A stretch of DNA of 48,840 nt from Pseudomonadota bacterium (GCA_027625145.1 JAQBXK010000013.1:1-48840); one strand, 5' to 3'. Positions 28,296 to 36,324 are shown, counted from the first letter of the stretch. Numbers and translations are program-made. Notes: generated by a model not told the origin, from the letters alone.

Positions 28296-28802
28296 ATGAC
28301 ACATAGAATATCTGATTTAGTGGTAAGTATTTTATTACTTTTATTTAGTGCCGTGATGATCAATGACAGTTCAAATATTCGAGATCTTGGCTTTGATGGC
28401 ATGAAAGCTGATTTCTGGCCAAACATTATTCTTTGGTTATTAGTAATTATGAGTTCAATATTGTTTGGAAAATCTTTTATTTTTATAAAAAATAATCCTG
28501 CAATTTCTAATCTAAAAATAGATAATAAAATATTAATTATATCTACTTTGATTAAATTTAAGAATGCATTTATTTGTTTTGCAATGTTTATGTTTTTTTT
28601 ACTAACGCTTGATTATTTAGGGATGTTGATTGGTGGAGTGTTATTTGTTTTTGGATTACTTACATTTCTTGGAAATTTTAACTTTAAGTCGATTGTAAAA
28701 CATTTTCTAATTTCAATTATAAGCATTGGATGTATGTGGGGAATATTTACTTATGGATTAAAGGTAATGTTGCCAGAAGGAGAGATTTTAAATGTTTGGT
28801 AA
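28296..28802 (+). CDS. tctB: Tripartite tricarboxylate transporter small membrane subunit TctB
   Basis: Inner-membrane subunit of the TTT transporter, 168 residues with about four hydrophobic helices. It begins 'MTHRISDLVVSILLLLFSAVMI' and contains the family's 'GFDGMKADFWPNIILWLLVIMS' stretch. A hydrophobic C-terminal half ends 'YGLKVMLPEGE', a recurring TctB ending. It sits between tctC and tctA, with 9 bases before tctA. The sequence of this subunit family is weakly conserved, so context carries much of the assignment. Confidence 0.87.
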   Translation: MTHRISDLVVSILLLLFSAVMINDSSNIRDLGFDGMKADFWPNIILWLLVIMSSILFGKSFIFIKNNPAISNLKIDNKILIISTLIKFKNAFICFAMFMFFLLTLDYLGMLIGGVLFVFGLLTFLGNFNFKSIVKHFLISIISIGCMWGIFTYGLKVMLPEGEILNVW

Positions 28803-28811
28803 TGATTTGAA

Positions 28812-30458
28812 ATGTTAGACACAATACTTCAAGCAGGAGCGACTGTCTTATTAGATCCTGTTACATTAGGGTTAATGGCAATAGGAACTCTAGCAGGTTT
28901 GTTAGCTGGAGCTATCCCAGGTTTTACCATTGCAATGGGTGTTATTCTGACTTTGCCTTTTACTTTTGGCATGAGCCCAATACAGGGTATTACAACAATG
29001 ATTGGAGTTTTTGTTGGAGGTCTTTCTGGTGGATTAATGTCAGGAATGCTAACTGGTATCCCAGGAACACCGTCATCTGTCGCTACAACTTTTGATGGGT
29101 TCCCTTTAGTAAGAGCGGGTAAGCCAGGTTTAGCGTTAGGCTTAGGTGTTTGGTCATCTTTCTTTGGCGGAATTATTAGTGCTATTACCTTAGTAGCATT
29201 TGCTCCTCAACTTGCTTTTTTAGGACTTGAATTTGGTCCTTGGGATTACTTTTCTTTAATAATTTTTGCTTTAACTATCACGGTTAGTCTTTCTGGTGGT
29301 AATATGGTTAAAGGTTTAATTGCTGGATTATTGGGTTTATTTGCGGCAGTTGTTGGCGAAGATGAAATTAATGGTGTTGCTAGATTTGCTTTTGGCTCAG
29401 ATGAGATCAGGCAAGGGTTTTCTTTTTTGCCAGTTTTAATCGGATTATTTGCATTTTCACAGCTTTTAACAGATGTTGAAGATAGTGAAAGAGCTAAGTC
29501 GCCTTTAATGGCTAAAACTGCTGATCCAGTTAGAGTTGAGCATAAAAAAGCTATAATTTTAATTTTTAAAAGTTGGGTTAACCTTGTTCGATCAAGTGTA
29601 ATTGGTATTTTTACAGGAATTTTGCCAGCTGCAGGCGGGTCTATTTCTAATATATTAGCATATGATCAAGCTAAAAAAGCTGCAAAAAACAGATCTGAAT
29701 TTGGCAAAGGTGCAATTGATGGCATTATTGCCCCAGAAGCTGCAAACAATGCAACAGCAGGTGGTGCTTTAATTATGATGATGGCGCTTGGTATTCCAGG
29801 TGATATTGTTACAGCGGTAATGCTTGGTGCATTAATGATACATGACATTATTCCAGGCCCTTCATTTATAAAGGATGAGCCTCTATTAGCGTATGGTGTG
29901 TTTATATCTTTTTTTGTTGCTCATTTTTTTATGGTTGTATTGCAGTCTTTATCTTTAAAAATCTTTCTTCAAGTCACTAAAATACCAATGTATATATTAG
30001 CGTGTGTTATTCTTGCTTATTGTGCAATAGGTGTTTTCTCTCTTCATAATATAGTTTTTGATATATGGGTAATGTTTGGTTTTGGTTTAATAGGCTATGC
30101 TATGAGAAAGCTAGGCTTTCCTCTTGCTCCTATGATACTTGGGGTTGTCTTAGGAAAATTAATCGAGCTTAATTTAGCTAGAGCAACTGCAATTAGTGAT
30201 AATTATTTATTGTTTTTATCAAGACCTTGGTCTTTATTTTTTATTACTATGGCAATCATTTCAGTTTTATTTCCTTTTTATCAAAGTTCAAAAAAAGAAA
30301 GTTTCTTTGGTAAATTCTATGTGCCATTAGCTACAATAAGTCTATCAATTCCTTTATTTATGATGCAAAGCCCTGTTAGGACGTTTGTTGCGGCAACGTT
30401 ACTATTAGGTGGGTTCTATTTAATGTATCAAAAAGTTAAAAAAAATAACTTTATCTAA
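28812..30458 (+). CDS. tctA: Tripartite tricarboxylate transporter large membrane subunit TctA
   Basis: Main membrane component of the TTT transporter with about 12 helices in 548 residues, somewhat longer than the usual 500. Diagnostic glycine/proline-rich motifs are visible: 'GLLAGAIPGFTIAMGVILTLPFTFGM', 'SGMLTGIPGTPSSVATTFDGFPL', 'GILPAAGGSISNILAYDQAKKAAKN' and 'ALGIPGDIVTAVMLGALMIHDIIPGP'. The last two form the second copy of the internal repeat. The 3' end overlaps the convergent cupin gene by eight bases. Confidence 0.95.
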   Translation: MLDTILQAGATVLLDPVTLGLMAIGTLAGLLAGAIPGFTIAMGVILTLPFTFGMSPIQGITTMIGVFVGGLSGGLMSGMLTGIPGTPSSVATTFDGFPLVRAGKPGLALGLGVWSSFFGGIISAITLVAFAPQLAFLGLEFGPWDYFSLIIFALTITVSLSGGNMVKGLIAGLLGLFAAVVGEDEINGVARFAFGSDEIRQGFSFLPVLIGLFAFSQLLTDVEDSERAKSPLMAKTADPVRVEHKKAIILIFKSWVNLVRSSVIGIFTGILPAAGGSISNILAYDQAKKAAKNRSEFGKGAIDGIIAPEAANNATAGGALIMMMALGIPGDIVTAVMLGALMIHDIIPGPSFIKDEPLLAYGVFISFFVAHFFMVVLQSLSLKIFLQVTKIPMYILACVILAYCAIGVFSLHNIVFDIWVMFGFGLIGYAMRKLGFPLAPMILGVVLGKLIELNLARATAISDNYLLFLSRPWSLFFITMAIISVLFPFYQSSKKESFFGKFYVPLATISLSIPLFMMQSPVRTFVAATLLLGGFYLMYQKVKKNNFI

Positions 30459-30978
30459 TGAATTGATCTACGTAATCTTTGCCTAAGCCAACTTCTATAA
30501 AATGTTTTCTGCATGCATCAACTCTATCAAACACATCCGTTGACCCAATGGTTTTACCATTTTCGTCGCAATATAATAGGGCTCCTGAGTTATGAAAAAG
30601 AGTAATCATTTCATCACAATCCTCATCAACAACTAAAGTATGTATTTCTCCAGGAGGTTCAAATAAATATGATCCTTCTTTTGCAACCCAGTCATGTTCG
30701 AGGTATCTCCATGATCCTTTGATTACAAAACCATGAACTGGTGCAGGGTGTCTGTGCCGTGATAGAAAGCCACCACCTACTACTTTGGTTAAATGAACCC
30801 AGTAACCTTGACTAATGTTAAGGCATAATGGCCTAGACCATCTTCCAGGAGATAGAGGGACCCAAAGTCTGTCATCATCTTTAGCAAAGCTGTCTGCAAC
30901 AAAAATGTCTGGAATAGCACCTTCTGGTTTAGGTCCAGCGTATGGTGAGGGTATCTTTGGTTTTGTAAAATTATCCAT
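30451..30978 (-). CDS. Cupin protein, 2,4'-dihydroxyacetophenone dioxygenase-like
   Basis: A 175-residue single-domain cupin. The metal site is visible as RHRHPAPVHGFVIKG (candidate histidine ligands), with a later histidine in PPGEIHTL. The sequence from 'DDRLWVPLSPGRWSRPLCL' onward resembles the 2,4'-dihydroxyacetophenone dioxygenase-like cupin group, but substrate specificity in such cupins is unreliable. ATG 30978 is preferred over an upstream TTG because AAGGAGA lies 7-13 bases before it. It is convergent with tctA and overlaps it by eight bases. Confidence 0.72.
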   Translation of the reverse strand: MDNFTKPKIPSPYAGPKPEGAIPDIFVADSFAKDDDRLWVPLSPGRWSRPLCLNISQGYWVHLTKVVGGGFLSRHRHPAPVHGFVIKGSWRYLEHDWVAKEGSYLFEPPGEIHTLVVDEDCDEMITLFHNSGALLYCDENGKTIGSTDVFDRVDACRKHFIEVGLGKDYVDQFIR

Positions 30979-31030
30979 TTTAACTCTCCTTAACAAGATT
31001 TATTATACTAATAAATTTTTTAAAGATTAG

Positions 31031-31067
31031 CAAAAAAAAAGGACGAAGGATGGGGGTCCTTCGTCCT
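31031..31067 (-). terminator. Intrinsic terminator of the DUF1127/small RNA transcript
   Basis: Read on the minus strand, AGGACGAAGGA (31067-31057) pairs perfectly with TCCTTCGTCCT (31050-31040) around the loop CCCCCA, followed by a run of eight U (31039-31032). It is the strongest hairpin I found in the window, in a region where most genes lack any terminator. The opposite strand has no U-run, so direction is clear. Confidence 0.9.
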
Positions 31068-31078
31068 ATGATATTTGA

Positions 31079-31127
31079 TGACATAAATAGCTACCTGGGG
31101 GAGGAAATTAAGCTGTGTGTTATGTCA
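31079..31127 (-). ncRNA. CCUCC-loop small RNA hairpin 2 (cuckoo/CcsR-like)
   Basis: On the minus strand TGACATAA (31127-31120) pairs with TTATGTCA (31086-31079). An inner stem (31116-31111 with 92-87 of the same kilobase, including AGCU/AGCU) carries a large loop with UUUCCUCCCCC. The exposed pyrimidine tract is complementary to Shine-Dalgarno sequences (GGAGG). It lies between hairpin 1 and the terminator, in the same transcript as DUF1127. Architecture matches CCUCCUCCC-motif RNAs found downstream of DUF1127 genes in alphaproteobacteria. It is a prediction from sequence only. Confidence 0.65.
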
Positions 31128-31136
31128 CCATCTATA

Positions 31137-31170
31137 TTAATGCCTGCGGGAGGAAGTATGCAGGTATTAA
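31137..31170 (-). ncRNA. CCUCC-loop small RNA hairpin 1 (cuckoo/CcsR-like)
   Basis: On the minus strand UUAAUACCUGC (31170-31160) pairs with GCAGGCAUUAA (31147-31137) over 11 positions with one A-C mismatch, enclosing the 12-base loop AUACUUCCUCCC. It begins 12 bases after the DUF1127 stop codon. The loop shares the core UUCCUCCC with hairpin 2, which argues for tandem duplicated regulatory hairpins processed from the DUF1127 3' UTR. Confidence 0.65.
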
Positions 31171-31182
31171 TTCTTTAATTCG

Positions 31183-31440
31183 TTATGCAGCCTCTTTATT
31201 TTCAGCTTTTTTATTATCTTGAATAACTGGCTTAGTTAAGCCCATGCTACCTTCAGGAAAGTCTAAAACATCATTTGCGTTAAAGAAGTCACCATTAATT
31301 ACTTGCTGTCTAGTAAAGCCAATATCATTTAATGTACGGTCATCTAACATCGCAAGAGCTTGTTTAGTTCTTGAGATTGCAATTTTTTCAAATGCAGTTG
31401 ATATAAAACTATTTACTTTAGCTAGAAATGTATTTTCCAT
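31183..31440 (-). CDS. DUF1127 small arginine-rich-type protein
   Basis: An 85-residue protein with the DUF1127 core in its centre: 'RTKQALAMLDDRTLNDIGFTRQQVING', preceded by an amphipathic helix (MENTFLAKVNSFISTAFEKI). A tail of about 30 residues follows the core. DUF1127 proteins of alphaproteobacteria include RNA-binding factors such as CcaF1 of Rhodobacter sphaeroides, whose mRNA 3' UTR yields the CcsR small RNAs. The same layout follows here. The start is uncertain: ATG 31440 (GGA eight bases upstream) is chosen. An upstream in-frame ATG at 31464 would add eight basic residues but has no ribosome-binding site. Confidence 0.88.
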   Translation of the reverse strand: MENTFLAKVNSFISTAFEKIAISRTKQALAMLDDRTLNDIGFTRQQVINGDFFNANDVLDFPEGSMGLTKPVIQDNKKAENKEAA

Positions 31441-31533
31441 TATCTTGTCCACTTTTCTTTTCATTACTAAGAAGGGCCATTCCTTCTATGCCTATTATGT
31501 ACTATTTAAATATAATAAAGAGAATAGCTGTAA

Positions 31534-31608
31534 TTGGAAAATGATTGTTTCCAAAATGGCACTATGTAATAAATTTGTAACATTATTAATACCTACATAG
31601 GAAACAAT
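31534..31608. repeat. Nested inverted repeats upstream of DUF1127
   Basis: TTGGAAA (31534-31540) and TTTCCAA (31548-31554) form one inverted repeat with a seven-base spacer. Overlapping it, ATTGTTTC (31544-31551) and CTATGT (31562-31567) are matched by the adjoining ACATAG (31595-31600) and GAAACAAT (31601-31608). The two pairings share bases and are mutually exclusive. They lie between the MFS stop and the DUF1127 start, in the expected promoter/leader region, and could be an operator, an attenuator or the MFS 3' end. Confidence 0.4.
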
Positions 31609-31641
31609 GTGGCGTTATTTAGGCATGAATATATCGTAATG

Positions 31642-32886
31642 TTAAGCTTCTGAGGTTAATTGAAACTTTTTTTCTTTTATTGGAAGATGTATTAATGTTG
31701 AAAATGCAGAAACTCCAATGCCTATCCACCATACCAATGTGTAGTCTCCAGTTGCGTCGTACAACCTACCTCCCATCCAAACTCCAAGAAAGCTACCCAT
31801 TTGATGTGAGAAGAAAACTAAACCATATAAAGTTCCCATATAACGCAAGCCATAAATATGCGCTATTAAGCCACTAGTTAAAGGCACAGTAGCTAACCAT
31901 AATGAACCCATGAACACTGAAAACAATACAACTGATAGCGGAGTTATTGGAAAAATAATAAATAAAATTCCAATAATAGTCCTTAAACCATAAACTCCTG
32001 TTAATAAATATTTCTTTGGAAACTTTACTCCTAGCCATCCAGCTAAGATTGTTCCAAAAATATTACTAAATCCAATCAAAGCTATTGCCAATGCACCTAA
32101 GTTTGAAGTATTTGATACTCCTAAATAATTTAACATACTAGTTGGACTTACTGCGCGGCACATTTCAGTTACCATAGCTGGAAAATGAGCGGAAACAAAG
32201 GCTAATTGATATCCGCATGCAAAAAATCCTAAAAATATCATTCCAAAGTTTGGATCTTTAAACGCATTTGTTAATACTTTAGTTAAACTAACTTCTATTT
32301 CTTTTTTTGTTGAAACAGGTTTTCCTTTTAAAAGGGGTACCATTGCCATTACAATTATAATGCTTAATGCAAAAATAATGAATACATTTTGCCATGTATA
32401 TATACTTAATAGGGCTTGTGTTAGTGGAGCCCCTATCATTTGTCCAACGGACCCAGCAGCAGTTACAATTCCGAGAGACATTGATCTATTTTTATCGCTA
32501 GAGGCTCTTCCTACTACGGCTAATATCATTCCCATTCCAGTACCAGCAATTCCAAAACCTATCACAAACTCTAAAAATTGATGGGTTAATGGATTTGTAG
32601 CAAATGTGGATAATATTAGACCTGTAACATAACAGAATGCTCCAGCAATAATTAGCTTTCTATCACCAAACTTTTCACCTAAAGCTCCAAATAAAGGAGC
32701 CCCAATGCCCCATCCTAGGTTTTGTAATGCTATAGCTAGTGAAAACTCTATCCTTAACCATTTAAACTCATTTTCTATTGGAATTTGAAATATTCCAAAG
32801 CTACCTCTAATTCCAAAGGTTATTATTATAATTATGGAGCCTGCTAATAAAACAGGAGTGATTAAAGAGCTTTTATAAGAAGACAT
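31642..32886 (-). CDS. MFS transporter, monocarboxylate/oxalate-formate-like group
   Basis: A 414-residue major facilitator with about 12 membrane segments. The first half begins 'ITFGIRGSFGIFQIPIENEFKW', contains 'FGALGEKFGDRKLIIAG' (the loop 2-3 motif with RK) and 'MIGAPLTQALLSIYTWQNVFIIFA'. The second half ends with 'FFSHQMGSFLGVWMGGRLYDATGDYTLVWWI'. This pattern suggests the monocarboxylate/OFA-type branch, so a carboxylate or related small acid may be carried, but the substrate is not determinable. It lies 24 bases after the SDR gene on the same strand. Confidence 0.88.
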   Translation of the reverse strand: MSSYKSSLITPVLLAGSIIIIITFGIRGSFGIFQIPIENEFKWLRIEFSLAIALQNLGWGIGAPLFGALGEKFGDRKLIIAGAFCYVTGLILSTFATNPLTHQFLEFVIGFGIAGTGMGMILAVVGRASSDKNRSMSLGIVTAAGSVGQMIGAPLTQALLSIYTWQNVFIIFALSIIIVMAMVPLLKGKPVSTKKEIEVSLTKVLTNAFKDPNFGMIFLGFFACGYQLAFVSAHFPAMVTEMCRAVSPTSMLNYLGVSNTSNLGALAIALIGFSNIFGTILAGWLGVKFPKKYLLTGVYGLRTIIGILFIIFPITPLSVVLFSVFMGSLWLATVPLTSGLIAHIYGLRYMGTLYGLVFFSHQMGSFLGVWMGGRLYDATGDYTLVWWIGIGVSAFSTLIHLPIKEKKFQLTSEA

Positions 32887-32910
32887 GAGTTAACATGTGA
32901 AGTTTTTATA

Positions 32911-33759
32911 TCAAAAAGTCAATCCATAATTAGATAATGTTTGAAGGCTGTAATTCCATAGTTTATCTGCTAGTTCTGCATCTTCAGCAAATTGAGAAGG
33001 TTTAGTAACTTTACTCTTATAAAAATACTCGCCAGATATTTTTTTGGCTTCATCGTTTATTGCAAGATAAACAATTGTTTTAACACCTTCACTAACTTTA
33101 ATTGCGTGCAAACTCATTAATATTTTTAATAAAAAACTTAGGATTCCAGGATTATTTTTTCCAAATTCAGTTTTAACAAACCCTGGATGGAGGCAATTAA
33201 CTGTTATATTTTGAACTTTAACTAATTCACTAAGTTTTTTAGTAAAAAGAATATTACATAATTTAGATTTTTTGTAACATAACCAACCATTATATTTTTG
33301 TTTCATTTCTATATCTGTGAAATTAAGATTTGCACCTCTATGTGCACCACTTGCAACATTTATAATTTTAGCTTCTTTTTTAAAAATATTCTTTTTAAGA
33401 AATAGATTGGTTAATGCAAAATAAGCCAAATGATTTAGAGCAAAGGTTTTTTCAATTTTCTCAGCAGTTAGAGTTCTTTTAAAAAAAATTCCTCCTGCAT
33501 TATTAATTAAAATATCAATTTTAATTTTTTTAGTAAAAAAATAGGCGCTTAATTTTTTAATTTCAGAAATCAAAGATAAATCAGTTTTTATGAATTGAAT
33601 GTTTAGTTTAGGAAATAATTTTTTGATGTCTTGGAGTGCATTTTGACCTTTTTGTTCATTTTTTCCAATAATATACATATTATCAAATTTAGATCCAAGA
33701 TTTAACGCAGCTTGAAGTCCTAGTCCGCTTGTTCCTCCAGTGATAACAATGCTTTTCAT
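32911..33759 (-). CDS. Short-chain dehydrogenase/reductase, retinol-dehydrogenase-like
   Basis: A 282-residue classical-type SDR. The cofactor motif TGGTSGLG starts at residue 7, NNAG is in 'ILINNAGG', and the catalytic tetrad is N109, S137, Y162 and K166 (CYKKSKL). The sequence 'NCLHPGFVKTEFGKNNPG' and the overall layout resemble the vertebrate retinol dehydrogenase/WWOX-like group, common in bacteria with unknown substrates. Its stop is 24 bases upstream of the MFS gene and its start 12 bases after the thiF stop, so it may be read through from the thi operon. Confidence 0.88.
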   Translation of the reverse strand: MKSIVITGGTSGLGLQAALNLGSKFDNMYIIGKNEQKGQNALQDIKKLFPKLNIQFIKTDLSLISEIKKLSAYFFTKKIKIDILINNAGGIFFKRTLTAEKIEKTFALNHLAYFALTNLFLKKNIFKKEAKIINVASGAHRGANLNFTDIEMKQKYNGWLCYKKSKLCNILFTKKLSELVKVQNITVNCLHPGFVKTEFGKNNPGILSFLLKILMSLHAIKVSEGVKTIVYLAINDEAKKISGEYFYKSKVTKPSQFAEDAELADKLWNYSLQTLSNYGLTF

Positions 33760-33771
33760 CTTAAAATCCTA

Positions 33772-34755
33772 TTATTCTTCATTATAATTATCAGCAATTA
33801 AGCTTATTTTATTATTCCAAACATGTTCAAACATCTTTGCAGCTTTCCAAGATCTAATGCCACTTTTACATACAAAAATTAAATGTTTATTTGTATCAAG
33901 TTGCATTATTTTTTCTTCTAATTTTGTAAATTCAACACGAATACTATTAGAACAAATCAAATCAGGCTTTTCATTAGTATCTCTTAATTCAATTACTAAA
34001 TCTGTTTTTGATATTTGAGATGGGTCAATAAATTTAAAATTTGATTCTTTAGGTTCTTTAGCTTTGTCAAAACGAAAGCTTGAAAAATGAAAGTTTTTTA
34101 AGTCTATAGAAATCATTTGCCCTAAAGGTGAAGGGATGATTTTTAAAAAATAATTAATAGCCATTTGAGCTTGTATTGATCCTATTGTTCCAACAACTGA
34201 ACCAATGACACCTGCGGTATTGCAATTTTCAATATTATCAGGAAGATCAGGGAAAACGGCCCTTAATGATGGCATTCCTCCACAAAAACCTCCAACATAA
34301 CCTTCAAATCTTAGCGCTGAAGCGCTAATAAGAGGCTTTTTTTCTATATAGCAAATGTCAGAAAGAATGTAACTAAGAGCAAAATTATCTCCACAATCAA
34401 TAATTAAATCATGATCTTGGATAATGTTTTGGGCATTTTTAGCATCAATTTTTTTTTGTACAGCAAAAATATTGCAATTTGAATTTAAATTAATTAATAC
34501 ATTTTTTGCTGCTTTTACTTTTGATAATCCAATATTTTTTTCATTATAAATAGTTTGTCTATGCAAATTTGTTTCACTTACATTATCTTCATCGTAAATA
34601 GTTATATTCCCACATCCTGCGCCAACTAAATATTGAAGTGCTGAAGATGCTAGTCCTCCAGCTCCTGCAACTAAAATTTTAGAACTAGCAAGGTTTTTTT
34701 GGCCTTGATCTAATACTTCTGGCAAAATAGTTTGTCTTTTATATCGTTCAAACAT
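33772..34755 (-). CDS. thiF: ThiF/MoeB-family adenylyltransferase with C-terminal rhodanese-like domain
   Basis: Activates the C-terminal glycine of the sulfur carrier ThiS by adenylation. The 327-residue protein has the ATP loop GAGGLAS (31-37), DEDNVSETNLHRQ (55-67) and a cysteine C178 in ENCNTAGVIG at the E1-like catalytic position. A shortened rhodanese-like domain with active-site loop CKSGIRS (C296) closes the protein and could deliver sulfur. The four zinc-binding cysteines of typical MoeB/ThiF are missing: the stretch SLRAVFPD lacks the first CXXC, and no second pair occurs before the rhodanese domain. It overlaps thiE by eight bases and is the last gene of the thiOSGEF cluster. Confidence 0.88.
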   Translation of the reverse strand: MFERYKRQTILPEVLDQGQKNLASSKILVAGAGGLASSALQYLVGAGCGNITIYDEDNVSETNLHRQTIYNEKNIGLSKVKAAKNVLINLNSNCNIFAVQKKIDAKNAQNIIQDHDLIIDCGDNFALSYILSDICYIEKKPLISASALRFEGYVGGFCGGMPSLRAVFPDLPDNIENCNTAGVIGSVVGTIGSIQAQMAINYFLKIIPSPLGQMISIDLKNFHFSSFRFDKAKEPKESNFKFIDPSQISKTDLVIELRDTNEKPDLICSNSIRVEFTKLEEKIMQLDTNKHLIFVCKSGIRSWKAAKMFEHVWNNKISLIADNYNEE

Positions 34756-35353
34756 TATTTTTTATTACTTCCATCCATTCTTTCACTCTTATTTCAGGGT
34801 GTTTATTTAATGTTATATCAGTTACTGCTGAAACTATGTCTGCACCAGCATTGAATGCCATTATAGATCTTGATGGTGTCATTCCCCCAATTGCTACTAA
34901 TGGAATATTGTTGATCTTTTTTTTCCATTCTGACAATTTATCAACACCTTGTTGGTGCCATTTCATTTTTTTTAATATAGTAGGATAAATAGGGCCTAAT
35001 GCAATATAATCAGGTGAGTAAAGAAGTGCTGTCTCTAACTCTTTTTCATCATGAGTGCTTATGCCAATCCTAATGTTAGATGCTTTTAATTTTTTAATAT
35101 CACAGTTAACTAAATCTTCTTGACCTATATGAACAAAGTCACATTTTTCATCTATAGCTATTTCCCAATAATCATTAACAACTAATTGAGTATTAAATTC
35201 AGAACATAAAGACTTTGCTTTCTTTATTTCATTTTGTATTTCTTTTATAGATTTATCTTTAATGCGGAGTTGCACAAGTTTTATTCCAACAGGCAATAAT
35301 TTTTCTAGCCATTCAGTCTTATCAAAAATTGGATAAAATTTATCAAGTATCAT
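34748..35353 (-). CDS. thiE: Thiamine-phosphate synthase
   Basis: Joins the hydroxymethylpyrimidine and thiazole phosphate moieties to give thiamin monophosphate. The 201-residue TIM-barrel protein has 'VQLRIKDKSIKEI', 'LVVNDYWEIA', 'DFVHIGQEDL', 'RIGISTHDEKELE', 'DYIALGPIYPT' and the phosphate loop 'VAIGGMTPS', all typical of ThiE. The conserved KDxxxxxxHLGxxDL region is slightly diverged (HIGQEDL). Its start codon shares one base with the thiG stop and its end overlaps thiF. Confidence 0.93.
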   Translation of the reverse strand: MILDKFYPIFDKTEWLEKLLPVGIKLVQLRIKDKSIKEIQNEIKKAKSLCSEFNTQLVVNDYWEIAIDEKCDFVHIGQEDLVNCDIKKLKASNIRIGISTHDEKELETALLYSPDYIALGPIYPTILKKMKWHQQGVDKLSEWKKKINNIPLVAIGGMTPSRSIMAFNAGADIVSAVTDITLNKHPEIRVKEWMEVIKNNV

Positions 35354-36123
35354 TAGAGAAAGGCTTTCCCTATAATAGGAGTTGAAGGGTTTGCCATGTC
35401 TCTTGGTTCCATAGGATCAGATTCATAACCTAATGCTCCAGCCACAATAGCATGAGAAAAAGCTTCTGCCATCATTATAGGGTTTCCAGCTTTAGCAACG
35501 GCAGTATTAAGTAACACAGCATCAAAGCCCATTTCCATGGCTCTTGTTGCGTGAGAAGGTAATCCAATTCCTGCATCAATAATCATTGGTATATCTGGAA
35601 AATGTGATCTTAAAGCTTTTAATCCAAAAATATTATTTAATCCTTGTCCAGACCCTATAGGTGATCCCCATGGCATCAAGACTTTACATCCAGATTTTAA
35701 TAATTTATCAGCTACTACCAGATCTTCTGTGGTATAAGGAAATACTTCAAATCCCTCTTCAGACAATATCTTTGCTGCTTCAACCAATCCAAAAACGTCT
35801 GGTTGAAGAGTATCTTCTTCACCAATCACTTCTAGTTTTATCCATTTTGTTTTGAATATTTCACGTGCCATATGAGCTGTTGTTACAGCTTCTTTGACTG
35901 TATGGCATCCAGCTGTATTGGGAAGTATTTTTACATTAAGATCTTTGATTATTGACCAAAAACTATTTCCAGAATTTATGTTACCACTTTCTCTTCTTAA
36001 TGAAACAGTTGCTACACTAGCATTACTTTTTTTAAAGGATGAAACTAGTATTGATGGTGATGGATACTGAGCTGTTCCGAGCATTAATTGACTTTTAGGT
36101 TTAAACCCATAAAAATCTTTCAT
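35353..36123 (-). CDS. thiG: Thiazole synthase
   Basis: Builds the thiazole phosphate ring from deoxyxylulose phosphate, dehydroglycine and ThiS-thiocarboxylate. The 256 residues show '[11 protein letters not shown]', '[10 protein letters not shown]', '[14 protein letters not shown]', the Schiff-base lysine K96 in [10 protein letters not shown], '[14 protein letters not shown]' and '[21 protein letters not shown]'. The length is standard. It lies 3 bases after thiS and abuts thiE. Confidence 0.97.
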   Translation of the reverse strand: MKDFYGFKPKSQLMLGTAQYPSPSILVSSFKKSNASVATVSLRRESGNINSGNSFWSIIKDLNVKILPNTAGCHTVKEAVTTAHMAREIFKTKWIKLEVIGEEDTLQPDVFGLVEAAKILSEEGFEVFPYTTEDLVVADKLLKSGCKVLMPWGSPIGSGQGLNNIFGLKALRSHFPDIPMIIDAGIGLPSHATRAMEMGFDAVLLNTAVAKAGNPIMMAEAFSHAIVAGALGYESDPMEPRDMANPSTPIIGKAFL

Positions 36124-36126
36124 TTA

Positions 36127-36324
36127 TTATCCACCTTGTTGAGGAGATAGCACTTCAAGTTTATCTCCTTCTTTTAGATTAGTATTATTTCTTTCATCAA
36201 CTGAAATAAATTCACCATTTAGAGCTGTTGCTAATTTCATATGTTTATAACCAAGTTCCTCTAAAGCCATTGTTAGTTTAGCTATTGAAATTGTTTTTCT
36301 TTGGCCATTAACCGATATATTCAC
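36127..36324 (-). CDS. thiS: Sulfur carrier protein ThiS
   Basis: Ubiquitin-like 65-residue sulfur carrier for thiazole formation, ending in the obligatory Gly-Gly (SPQQGG). The start is GTG at 36324 inside the 3' end of thiO, with GGAG about eight bases upstream, producing a 17-base overlap in a different frame. 'LEELGYKHMKLATALNGEFI' and 'LKEGDKLEVLSPQQGG' are typical. C-terminal thiocarboxylation would be by ThiF encoded four genes downstream in the same cluster. Confidence 0.95.
   Translation of the reverse strand: MNISVNGQRKTISIAKLTMALEELGYKHMKLATALNGEFISVDERNNTNLKEGDKLEVLSPQQGG

Noticed and set aside
31418-31480. 20-codon ORF overlapping the DUF1127 start, as a possible leader peptide
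   Set aside because: Its only Shine-Dalgarno-like sequence touches the ATG with no spacing, and nothing supports translation.
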